The translations under genes were made by a program, and so were the position numbers. Shown piece by piece: positions 1 through 5,886 of a DNA stretch of 7,853 nt. Below the pieces are notes generated by a model. The model searched no databases and had not been told where the DNA came from. It saw only the letters and a program-made list of their open reading frames with translations. Within the stretch, counting starts at the first letter, position 1. Each line of letters opens with the position of its first letter. This DNA is from Nitrospiraceae bacterium UBA6898. GTDB taxonomy: Bacteria > Nitrospirota > Thermodesulfovibrionia > Thermodesulfovibrionales > UBA6898. The stretch lies in NCBI GenBank assembly GCA_002448975.1, contig DKBO01000036.1, positions 20,795-28,647 of the forward strand, given 5' to 3'.

Positions 1-50
1 GTATCCAGAAGTCTTTGAAAAGACCGGATCCCCGTTTTCACGGGAATGAC
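1..50. repeat. Palindromic dispersed-repeat-like element, cut by the window edge
   Basis: The right side is a hairpin: CCCGT (31-35) pairs with ACGGG (40-44) around a TTTC loop, extended outward by AT (28-29) and AT (46-47). This fits the ATYCCC-N8-GGGAAT layout of dRS3-like repeats. Further left lies a second inverted repeat, GTCTTT (11-16) against AAAGAC (19-24), flanked by ATCC (3-6) and GGAT (26-29). The arrangement implies a larger symmetric element whose left hairpin lies before base 1. It ends in GGGAATGAC, the mirror of the GTCATT motif that opens the element at 164-220. That such sequences are dispersed in bacterial genomes is general knowledge; copy number here was not checked. Function is unknown; a folded 3' region for the minus-strand gene is possible. 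Confidence 0.55.
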
Positions 51-163
51 GAGAAGAGAGCCGGCCATAAGGAGACGATAGTTTGAGATAGGGTCGCGTG
101 CTTCCATCGTTTTTTTCATACCTGCAGGCACGACCAAAGTCTCCGCGAAGAGGCATTCATGGC

Positions 164-220
164 TGTCATTGCGGCTTGTCCGCAATCTTTCTGAAAGATT
201 CCATACAAGCGGGAAGGGCA
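164..220. repeat. 57-bp imperfect inverted repeat (REP/MITE-like)
   Basis: Two 27-nt arms (164-190 and 194-220) around a CTG centre match at about 20 of 27 positions when one is reverse-complemented. Inside are two perfect smaller palindromes that share AAT: ATTGCGG/CCGCAAT (168-174 with 180-186, 5-nt loop) and AATCTTT/AAAGATT (184-190 with 194-200, 3-nt loop). The GTCATT start and the (A/G)TCTTT centre resemble the element at 1-50, so the two may belong to one family. The element lies 24 nt beyond the 3' end of the ketosynthase gene and has no reading frame of its own. No transposase is present, so any mobility would need one elsewhere. Confidence 0.55.
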
Positions 221-244
221 ACAAGAGATGTAAGAAACAGTATA

Positions 245-1513
245 CTAGCCGTGCTTCTGCAGCACCAGGACGGCATTCATCCCGCCAAAGCCGAAGGAGT
301 TGACGAGCACCGTCCGGATGTCGGCGCGAAACGCCTCCCTGACGATACGCAGCGGTATATCCTTGTCCTGCACGGAGAGATTGATGGTCGGGAATACCCT
401 GCCCTGATCGATTGCCATGGCTGCAGATGCCGCCTCGAATGCCCCTGATGCAGCAAGCATATGACCGGTCATGGATTTCATCGCTGCCACCGGGATGACC
501 GCAGCGTGCGTTCCGAAGACCTGACAGAGCGCCCGGGCCTCGGCAATGTCGCCCAGAGGCGTTGAAGTGCCATGGGCGCTGATGAGATCGATCTCCTCCG
601 GCGCCCTGGACGACGCGGACAGGGCTGCCGACATGGCGCGTCCTTCTCCTTCAGGGTCGGGACGGGTCGGGTGAAAGGCATCGGCAGTGCTGCCGTACCC
701 TGCAATCTCGGCATAGATGTGCGCGCCGCGCTCCTGTGCGATGTCGCGCCGCTCGATCACGAGGACACAGGCGCCTTCAGCGAGCACAAAGCCGTCCCGC
801 GCTGCATCAAAGGGCCTGCTTGCCCTATGGTCCGGGATACGGGAGAGCGCCTTGGCAGCGCCATATCCTTCCAGGCATATCCTGCTGATCGGTGCGTCCG
901 CGCCTCCTGCAAAGACCGGTCCTGCATGGCCTGATCTGATGAGGCGGCAGGCCTCGCCGATGGCATTTGTCCCTGAAGTGCATGCATTCGATATGCCGAG
1001 GCAAGGTCCCCTGATGCCGAGCTTCTGCGCTGTAGAGGAGGCAGCCGCGCTGACGGTGGTTGCCGGCATGAGATAGGGAGACACCCGGTATCTCGCGGTT
1101 CCGGCAGACTTCAGCAGCGCACGCTCGATCGTGCCGATGCCCCCCCTGCTCGATCCGATGATCACACCCCCGGAGCTCAGATAGTCATGCGGCGCATACC
1201 GTTTCCCGCCCTTCGGCCTTCGGCCTTCGCCCGCTGCCTCCTGCAGGAGCCCGGCATCCCGGGCCGCCATGAGCGCGGCGGAAAGGGCATACTGGGCGAA
1301 GAGATCGAGCCTTCTTGCCTCCTTGCCGTCGAGATGCACAAGGGGATCAAAGGCGCTGACCTCACCGCAGACGGTCCAGGGCAGACCCGCCACAGGGACC
1401 CGAGAGGCTGCACGGATACCGGACCTTCCTTCGCAGGCAGCGGTCCATGCCTCGCCGAAGGAGTTCCCGAGAGGGGTTACCGCACCTATGCCGGTAATGA
1501 CGATCCTGCGCAT
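245..1513 (-). CDS. FabF-like beta-ketoacyl-ACP synthase (KAS II type)
   Basis: The 422-residue protein is a thiolase-fold condensing enzyme. Such enzymes extend an acyl chain on acyl carrier protein by decarboxylative condensation with malonyl-ACP in the cytoplasm. It opens with MRRIVITGIGAVTPLG, the usual KAS II N-terminus. The Cys-His-His triad is complete: Cys178 in NACTSGTNAIGEA, His314 in SAHGTSTPLGD and His351 in KSMTGH, with Lys346 also kept. The C-terminal NSFGFGGMNAVLV loop is present. Length matches the family (about 410-425). The ATG at 1513 is chosen because homology begins there; an in-frame TTG at 1546 would add 11 residues. Upstream AGGG is a weak SD. The gene stands alone, without acpP, fabD or fabG beside it, and the nucleophile loop departs from the common TACATGTNAIG. 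It may therefore be a secondary or specialised ketosynthase rather than the main FabF. A basic, Gly-rich insert at residues 93-105 is unusual. Confidence 0.9.
   Translation of the reverse strand: MRRIVITGIGAVTPLGNSFGEAWTAACEGRSGIRAASRVPVAGLPWTVCGEVSAFDPLVHLDGKEARRLDLFAQYALSAALMAARDAGLLQEAAGEGRRPKGGKRYAPHDYLSSGGVIIGSSRGGIGTIERALLKSAGTARYRVSPYLMPATTVSAAASSTAQKLGIRGPCLGISNACTSGTNAIGEACRLIRSGHAGPVFAGGADAPISRICLEGYGAAKALSRIPDHRASRPFDAARDGFVLAEGACVLVIERRDIAQERGAHIYAEIAGYGSTADAFHPTRPDPEGEGRAMSAALSASSRAPEEIDLISAHGTSTPLGDIAEARALCQVFGTHAAVIPVAAMKSMTGHMLAASGAFEAASAAMAIDQGRVFPTINLSVQDKDIPLRIVREAFRADIRTVLVNSFGFGGMNAVLVLQKHG
1211..1231. repeat. Heptanucleotide tandem repeat within the ketosynthase gene
   Basis: CTTCGGC occurs twice (1211-1217, 1218-1224), followed by a one-mismatch copy CTTCGCC (1225-1231). 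On the minus strand it encodes part of the basic GEGRRPKG insert of the ketosynthase. Because the unit is 7 nt, gain or loss of one copy would shift the reading frame. Three copies is short for an active slippage locus, so this may only be the trace of how the insert arose. Confidence 0.6.
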
Positions 1514-1545
1514 GGTAAACCCTATGGTACCATAAAGGTTTACCA
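1513..1545 (-). promoter_or_regulatory. Nested palindrome over the ketosynthase SD and start codon
   Basis: Perfect 9-nt arms TGGTAAACC (1513-1521) and GGTTTACCA (1537-1545) enclose a second perfect palindrome, TATGGTACCATA (1523-1534), with 1 and 2 unpaired bases between them. On the minus-strand RNA this would be a 9-bp stem, a small internal loop, a 4-bp stem and a GUAC tetraloop. It would bury the AGGG Shine-Dalgarno and the A of the AUG. As DNA it also reads as two spaced dyads (TGGTA at 1513 and 1525, TACCA at 1528 and 1541), as expected for an operator. Whether it acts as an operator or a translational hairpin cannot be decided from sequence. No regulator gene is adjacent. Confidence 0.55.
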
Positions 1546-1565
1546 ATAGCCTAACCCGTCACTGC

Positions 1566-1594
1566 TTGCATAATGTCCTGTAATAGATAATAAT
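1566..1594 (+). promoter_or_regulatory. Sigma70-like promoter for rodZ and the PilZ gene
   Basis: A -35-like TTGCAT (1566-1571) is separated by exactly 17 nt from AATAAT (1589-1594), a 5/6 match to the -10 consensus. Predicted transcription would start near 1601, about 25 nt before the rodZ GTG codon. The surrounding AT-rich stretch contrasts with the GC-rich genes on both sides, and it sits in the 112-nt divergent spacer between the two start codons. Confidence 0.5.
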
Positions 1595-1625
1595 AACGAA
1601 ACCTTTTTCCGTATGAGGGGAGCGC

Positions 1626-2423
1626 GTGGCAGGAGAGATCCTGAAGAAAAGAAGGGAAGAACTGGGCCTCGGCATCAAGGATGTGGCAGCCCTCTTACGG
1701 ATCAAGGCGGAATATCTCTTCTCGATAGAAGAAGACCAGTTCGAACAGCTCCCGGTGGCGGTGTATACCATCGGCTACATCCGGTGCTATGCCGCCTATC
1801 TGCAGGTTGACCCTGAACCGATCCTGGCGGTCTATTCAGGACATCTTTCTTTTCCGCAGCCGACGGCGGTCTTTCCCGTTTCTTCTTCCAGGAAAAAAGT
1901 ACCTTTGTCCCATTATCTTATTGCCCTGATGGTTCTTCTGATGATCGCGCTCGCGGTCTTTATCGCCACACGGCAGGACTATCCCGGCACACCGGCAAAA
2001 GCGGTTACCGTCCCCGCGCAGCCGGTGCAGGCGGAAAAACCACCGCAGGTCACACCGCTGCAGGAGCCCCAACCCGCGATACCGCAGCAGGCCCCGCAGG
2101 TCCTGGGAGCGCAAAACCGGTCCCCGGAGGCGACGGCATTAGCCCCCGTCCACCTCATGGAGATAGCGGCGCATGAGCTGACGTGGTTGCAGATAACATT
2201 TTCCAGCGGAGCTACCGAGGAAGTCCTCCTTGGTCCCGGCATGGTGAAGACCTGGACCTTCCCTGATACGGCGGTGCTCAAGATCGGCAACGCAGGCGGG
2301 ATAAAGATCGGTCTGGACGGCAGGGATATGGGTACGCCGGGCAGCAAAGGGCAGGTCATGACCATTGCATTTCCCGAGAACCGGCGGATCGTGAAGGAGG
2401 CCGGCGTTGCCGCGCAGCGCTGA
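1626..2423 (+). CDS. rodZ: RodZ-like membrane protein (HTH_25 - TM - DUF4115)
   Basis: The 265-residue protein has the RodZ layout. A cytoplasmic helix-turn-helix of the Cro/XRE type (about residues 3-70) contains the characteristic VYTIGYIRCYAAYLQVDP segment. One membrane helix follows (about 96-114, preceded by Arg/Lys), then a Pro/Gln-rich periplasmic linker (about 122-160) and a C-terminal beta domain of DUF4115 type (about 176-255). RodZ family members tie the MreB cytoskeleton to the cell-wall elongation machinery through the HTH, which usually does not act as a transcription factor. It is shorter than E. coli RodZ (337 aa), mainly in the linker. The GTG start has a strong SD, GAGGGG at 1615-1620, 5 nt upstream; the ATG at 1613 is out of frame. 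The 3' end overlaps the next gene by 17 nt. The symbol rests on architecture; a RodZ-like paralogue with another role is possible. Confidence 0.82.
   Translation: MAGEILKKRREELGLGIKDVAALLRIKAEYLFSIEEDQFEQLPVAVYTIGYIRCYAAYLQVDPEPILAVYSGHLSFPQPTAVFPVSSSRKKVPLSHYLIALMVLLMIALAVFIATRQDYPGTPAKAVTVPAQPVQAEKPPQVTPLQEPQPAIPQQAPQVLGAQNRSPEATALAPVHLMEIAAHELTWLQITFSSGATEEVLLGPGMVKTWTFPDTAVLKIGNAGGIKIGLDGRDMGTPGSKGQVMTIAFPENRRIVKEAGVAAQR
2394..2400 (+). promoter_or_regulatory. Shine-Dalgarno that fixes the TTG start of the PilZ gene
   Basis: AAGGAGG lies inside the last codons of rodZ, 6 nt before the TTG at 2407. It is a near-perfect anti-16S match. It supports a TTG start within the upstream gene and so translational coupling of the two proteins. 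Confidence 0.75.
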
Positions 2424-4128
2424 CAAGGGACACGGGAAAAGGACATTTCCCCGGAAGAAACTCAATCTTGCCTTTGACCTCATTCTGACAGGAGAATACG
2501 TACCTGCCGTCATTACGGACTTTTCGCTCTGCGGTATGGGCATCCTGGTCAAGGGCAGGTCGGACCTCAGCGACCGGACCCTCGACCTCAATATCCGTTC
2601 TCTTGACGTAAACGCTACCGGCAGGATCGTCTGGCAACAGGAGATGTTTTCCGGCATCAAGGTCGGTGTCAGGTGCATCGGCCCCATCGCGGGAAGGCTT
2701 CGCAGCTATTCTTTTGCCGACCTGGTAATAGGGGTATACCGTTCAGGCAAGACCGGCGCGCTCACGGTCAAGACAGGGCAGTGGACACGGGAGATATTCT
2801 TCAGGGACGGCGAGATGGTCTATGCCGCCTCGGACGTCGGGGAAGAGCAGCTTGGCAGCATGCTTCTTTCCTCGGGCAGGATCTCGCTGCAACAGTACCA
2901 GAGCTCATTGGACTTCGCCCGGGAGACAGGCAGGAGCCATGACACCGTACTGGTCGAAAGGCGTCATCTTAGTCCTTCCGAGCTGGTTGCCGCGGTCCAG
3001 CAGCGTGTGGAGGCCATTGTCATGAATCTCTGCGCTGTGGAGGATGCAGAGTTCTCTTTCCGGGAGGGGAGCCTTCCCGAGGCGGAGATCATCGTCATGA
3101 AACTCAATTCAGCCGAACTCCTCTATCGCGGTTCCAAACGGATTGTGCGTCCTGACATGGTAAGAAACGTACACCTTAGCCCCGGGGTGCTGCTTGCCCC
3201 CGCTTTCGAGAGCGAGAGCATTCTCCCTCGCCTGTCCCTCAGTGCGCAGGAGAAACAGATCCTGTCGGTCGTGCAGGAACATACCACCCTCGGAGAGGTC
3301 CTTTCCCGTTCCTCCCTGACGGAGGATGAGACGCTGCGGACCATGGCTGCCCTGATCAATGCCCGCGTGATCGATATCGCAGAAGAGGTGCAGCAGCGGG
3401 GGGATGCTGCGGAAATGAAGGCGGAAGCGGGTTCCCCTGCGGGAGCACAGCCCACAGAGCAGGAAGTCATAGAGAAGATCGAGCAGCTCTATGCCAGGAA
3501 TATGCAGCTCGATTATTTCGGGGTGCTCGGCCTGCAGCGGGGGTCGGTCACGCCTGCCGAGCTGAAGCGCGCATACCATGCCATGGTAAAGGAGTATCAC
3601 CCTGACCGCTATCTTCACCTCTCCAGCCCTTCCGCACGGGACAAGCTGCACAGCATCTTTGTGTCTGTTAACGAGGCATATCGTGTTCTTTCACAACACG
3701 GCGGAACCGGCGGGGCCGGGCCGGAGCCGCTGAGCCGGCCGAATGAATCTCCGGAAGAAAAGAGAAGAAATCTCGCGCAGACGAGATATCGTGAGGGAAG
3801 AGAACACCTGGCAGCAGGAGACCTTGATGAGGCCATTACCCTTCTCGGCCAGGCTGCGCACCTCGGCGAATCCGAGCCGGAATACCATTTCTTTTACGGC
3901 GCAGCGCTCTTCCGGGGAAAGAAGTTCAAGGAAGCAGAGACAGCGGTGCGGAAGGCCGTGCACCTGTCCCCGCGCAAACCCGAATATATGGCTGAACTCG
4001 GGCATATCTACCTCAAGCTCGGATTCAGGACCCGGGCACGAAACACCTTCGAAAAGGCGTTGAAACTGGACCCGTCAAACTCCCGGGCAGCGGACGGACT
4101 CAGACAGACAGGAAAGATGCAGTCCTGA
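2407..4128 (+). CDS. PilZ - DUF4388 (PATAN) - J-domain - TPR protein
   Basis: This is a 573-residue cytoplasmic multidomain protein with no signal peptide or TM helix. Residues about 11-93 form a PilZ domain with the full c-di-GMP signature: RTFPR (Arg12, Arg16) and DFSLCG (Asp38, Ser40, Gly43), ending in the usual GIKVGVRC strand. Residues about 100-225 match DUF4388/PATAN (FADLVIGVYRSGKTGALTV, then FFRDGEMVYA), a domain common in signalling and motility proteins. Residues about 260-328 look like the winged-helix-like segment that often follows DUF4388. Residues about 368-430 are a J-domain with HPD intact (398-400), predicted to recruit DnaK and stimulate its ATPase. About three TPR units follow (456-489, 490-523, 524-557), a protein-binding scaffold. 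No DnaJ zinc finger is present; a Gly-rich stretch (432-437) follows the J-domain. The TTG start overlaps rodZ by 17 nt, so the two are probably made together. I infer a c-di-GMP-responsive co-chaperone or scaffold at the envelope; its clients are unknown. Confidence 0.88.
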   Translation: MPRSADKGHGKRTFPRKKLNLAFDLILTGEYVPAVITDFSLCGMGILVKGRSDLSDRTLDLNIRSLDVNATGRIVWQQEMFSGIKVGVRCIGPIAGRLRSYSFADLVIGVYRSGKTGALTVKTGQWTREIFFRDGEMVYAASDVGEEQLGSMLLSSGRISLQQYQSSLDFARETGRSHDTVLVERRHLSPSELVAAVQQRVEAIVMNLCAVEDAEFSFREGSLPEAEIIVMKLNSAELLYRGSKRIVRPDMVRNVHLSPGVLLAPAFESESILPRLSLSAQEKQILSVVQEHTTLGEVLSRSSLTEDETLRTMAALINARVIDIAEEVQQRGDAAEMKAEAGSPAGAQPTEQEVIEKIEQLYARNMQLDYFGVLGLQRGSVTPAELKRAYHAMVKEYHPDRYLHLSSPSARDKLHSIFVSVNEAYRVLSQHGGTGGAGPEPLSRPNESPEEKRRNLAQTRYREGREHLAAGDLDEAITLLGQAAHLGESEPEYHFFYGAALFRGKKFKEAETAVRKAVHLSPRKPEYMAELGHIYLKLGFRTRARNTFEKALKLDPSNSRAADGLRQTGKMQS

Positions 4129-4130
4129 TA

Positions 4131-4378
4131 TTACCGCGCCTTGAATCCGGGGCAGCCCGCGAAGCCGAAGCAGCCGCCCGCTTTCTTCCTGAGGGTACAA
4201 CCGGTATTCATGCAGATGGGTGTCTTGCCGCCGTATGCCTGGCGGGATCGTGGGGCATCACCTGAAGCGGATGCCCGTGCAGGGACAGGAGTTCTTTTTC
4301 TCGCAGTTCTTGATTTCACGCCCTATGCCGCTTCCTGTTGCGGGTTTCCTTTCCGGTTGTGCGGAATCTCTTTATCAT
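4131..4378 (-). pseudogene. Frameshifted small cysteine-rich protein gene
   Basis: Two minus-strand frames each carry part of what looks like one Cys-rich protein. The 5' part (4320-4261) reads REIKNCEKKNSCPCTGIRFR before a TGA at 4260-4258. The 3' part, one nucleotide over, reads through ICMNTGCTLRKK and GGCFGFAGCPGFKAR to the TAA at 4133-4131. Third-position GC is high in each part in its own frame (about 16 of 20 codons in the 5' part) and poor if the 3' frame is extended back through the 5' part (about 5 of 20). That argues for a real indel. A start may be the ATG at 4378, in yet a third frame, needing a second shift. A single uninterrupted 62-codon frame from GTG 4319 also exists but loses the first three Cys residues. 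Six Cys in CxxxxxCxC ... CxxxxC ... C-type spacing suggest metal binding. I do not recognise the family. The stop is 2 nt from that of the convergent PilZ gene. A sequencing error is an alternative to a true pseudogene. Confidence 0.4.
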
Positions 4379-4386
4379 AATATAAT
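4357..4386 (+). promoter_or_regulatory. Sigma70-like promoter for tilS (and perhaps gltX)
   Basis: A perfect TATAAT at 4381-4386 stands 18 nt after TTGTGC (4357-4362), which matches TTG of the -35 consensus. The stretch 4371-4400 is markedly AT-rich for this DNA. Transcription would start near 4393, giving a leader of about 30 nt before the tilS ATG. The -10 is strong and the -35 weak. Confidence 0.5.
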
Positions 4387-4422
4387 TATCTTCTCTTATC
4401 AAAGGAACAGGCCGAAAAAACC

Positions 4423-5811
4423 ATGAGACCAGCAGACCTTATCACGAAGGTTGATGAGACCATACGAGGCAACGGGCTCCTTTCACCCGGCAATGCTGTT
4501 CTGCTGGGGCTTTCGGGGGGGCCGGATTCCACGTGCCTGCTCCTGGTCCTGCATGCACTGCGGGAGGCATATTGCCTGGACATCCATGCAGTCTATGTCA
4601 ACCATAACCTCAGGCCTGATGAGACCCCTGCAGAGACGGCCTTCTGCAGGACGCTCTGCGACGGGCTCGGCATAGCCTTCATGCAACGTTCCGTGGACGT
4701 AGTTGCATACCGCACGGCCCGCCGCATGAACCTTCAGGAGGCGGCGCGGGAACTGCGGTATCAGGCCTTCCAGGATGCTGCCCATGAGGTCAGGGCAGAC
4801 AGGATCGCCCTTGCCCATACGGCAGACGATCAGGCCGAGACCTTCATCATGCGGCTGGCAAGGGGCGCAGGGCCTGCAGGGCTTTCCGGCATACCGGTCA
4901 GACGGGGGAATATCATACGACCCCTCATCGAAGTGCCGCGCAGCGGGATCGAATGTTTCCTGAAAGAGCGGGGCATTGTTCCGGCCATGGATTCTTCCAA
5001 TCTCAAGGAGGAGTATTTCCGGAGCAGGGTCCGCATGTCCGTCATCCCCCTGCTGAAGCGTGCCAATCCGAACTTCGTGCATTCGCTCGTCACTACCATG
5101 ACGATCCTGCAGGAGGAGGAGCGCTATTTCGCGGTCCTGGTCACCAAGGCGCTGATGAAACTGATCAGCAGGAAGACCGGCAGGAGGATCGAACTTTTTC
5201 TCGCACCCATGGAATCCATGGAGAAGGTCATTCTCCGAAGAGTGCTCAGGCGGGCAATCCAGGAGACAGAAGGGCTCAGGGGTTTCGGGTTCGGGCATAT
5301 CGAGGGCATCATCAGGCTCATCCGGGAGGGCAGGGCAGGAGACAGGCTTATGCTTCCGCGGGGGGTCCGGGTGATCCGGGAATACGCGCTTCTGGTCATT
5401 ACGTCCGAGGAGCCCACCAGAATTGCAGAATATCCGCTTGCCGTGCCCGGCGAAGCGGTCATTGTCGGGGCCGGAGTCGTCATCACCGCGTCCCTGGTTC
5501 CGCGTCCCGAAGAGCTGGGTGACGGCTGCTCGGCCATCGTGCTCGACGCGGACAGGGTGAGGCTGCCGCTTGTCGTAAGGCCGCGCAGGCCAGGGGATTC
5601 TTTCCGCCCCCTGGGATTCGGAAGGACCAGGAAGGTCCAGGATCTCTTCGTTGACCTGAAGGTGCCGCGTGATGAGCGGGACAGCATTCCCCTTGTCACC
5701 TCGGGCGATGACATCATCTGGGTAGCCGGCTACCGGGCCGACGAACGCTTCAAGGTCACGGAGCATACGAAAAAGTTCCTGAGACTTGGTATAGTACAGG
5801 GGAAATTTTGA
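4423..5811 (+). CDS. tilS: tRNA(Ile)-lysidine synthase TilS
   Basis: TilS uses ATP and lysine to convert the wobble cytidine (C34) of the CAU-anticodon tRNA-Ile to lysidine. This changes decoding from AUG to AUA and charging from Met to Ile, and is normally essential. The PP-loop SGGPDS is at residues 31-36, the VNHNLR motif at 59-64, and the family block HTADDQAETFIMRLARG at 132-148, followed by a DSSN segment (190-193). The middle domain spans about 220-325. The C-terminal substrate-binding domain includes VRPRRPGDSFRPLGFGRTRKVQDLF (split here as residues 385-409) and ends with a WVAGYRADERFKVT strand. Its 462 residues sit within the family range. The ATG at 4423 lies 30 residues before the PP-loop, as usual, but the nearest SD-like AAAGGA (4401-4406) is 16 nt away, so initiation is weakly marked. 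gltX follows after 75 nt and may be cotranscribed. Confidence 0.95.
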   Translation: MRPADLITKVDETIRGNGLLSPGNAVLLGLSGGPDSTCLLLVLHALREAYCLDIHAVYVNHNLRPDETPAETAFCRTLCDGLGIAFMQRSVDVVAYRTARRMNLQEAARELRYQAFQDAAHEVRADRIALAHTADDQAETFIMRLARGAGPAGLSGIPVRRGNIIRPLIEVPRSGIECFLKERGIVPAMDSSNLKEEYFRSRVRMSVIPLLKRANPNFVHSLVTTMTILQEEERYFAVLVTKALMKLISRKTGRRIELFLAPMESMEKVILRRVLRRAIQETEGLRGFGFGHIEGIIRLIREGRAGDRLMLPRGVRVIREYALLVITSEEPTRIAEYPLAVPGEAVIVGAGVVITASLVPRPEELGDGCSAIVLDADRVRLPLVVRPRRPGDSFRPLGFGRTRKVQDLFVDLKVPRDERDSIPLVTSGDDIIWVAGYRADERFKVTEHTKKFLRLGIVQGKF

Positions 5812-5886
5812 AAAAGCGGGTTTGCGGGGTCACGTGAACGACGTAATTTTTTCCCGTGAACCCGTGAGATCAACACGGAGGATAGG

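Noticed and set aside
51..163. Terminator for the ketosynthase gene between the two repeats
   Set aside because: Only a distant 6-bp inverted repeat (GGAGAC/GTCTCC) and a plain T-run were found, without a compact GC stem in the right orientation.
98..448. 116-codon plus-strand open frame overlapping the ketosynthase 3' end
   Set aside because: It runs through the palindromic repeat and the antisense of the ketosynthase C-terminus, with no SD before it and no family signature.
4258..4260. TGA as a selenocysteine codon in the Cys-rich gene
   Set aside because: Reading through in the same frame loses all the downstream Cys motifs. The Cys pattern continues only in the adjacent frame, so a frameshift explains it better.
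4483..5766. 427-codon open frame antisense to tilS
   Set aside because: It lies wholly opposite a clearly recognised tilS and has no recognisable domain. Long antisense frames are expected in GC-rich coding DNA with this codon use.
5812..5886. Possible hairpin between tilS and gltX (5826-5834 with 5855-5863)
   Set aside because: A 9-bp stem with one mismatch and a 20-nt loop has no U-run at the right place for a terminator. No conserved riboswitch or T-box features were seen, and CACGTG/CCCGTG motifs alone are weak.
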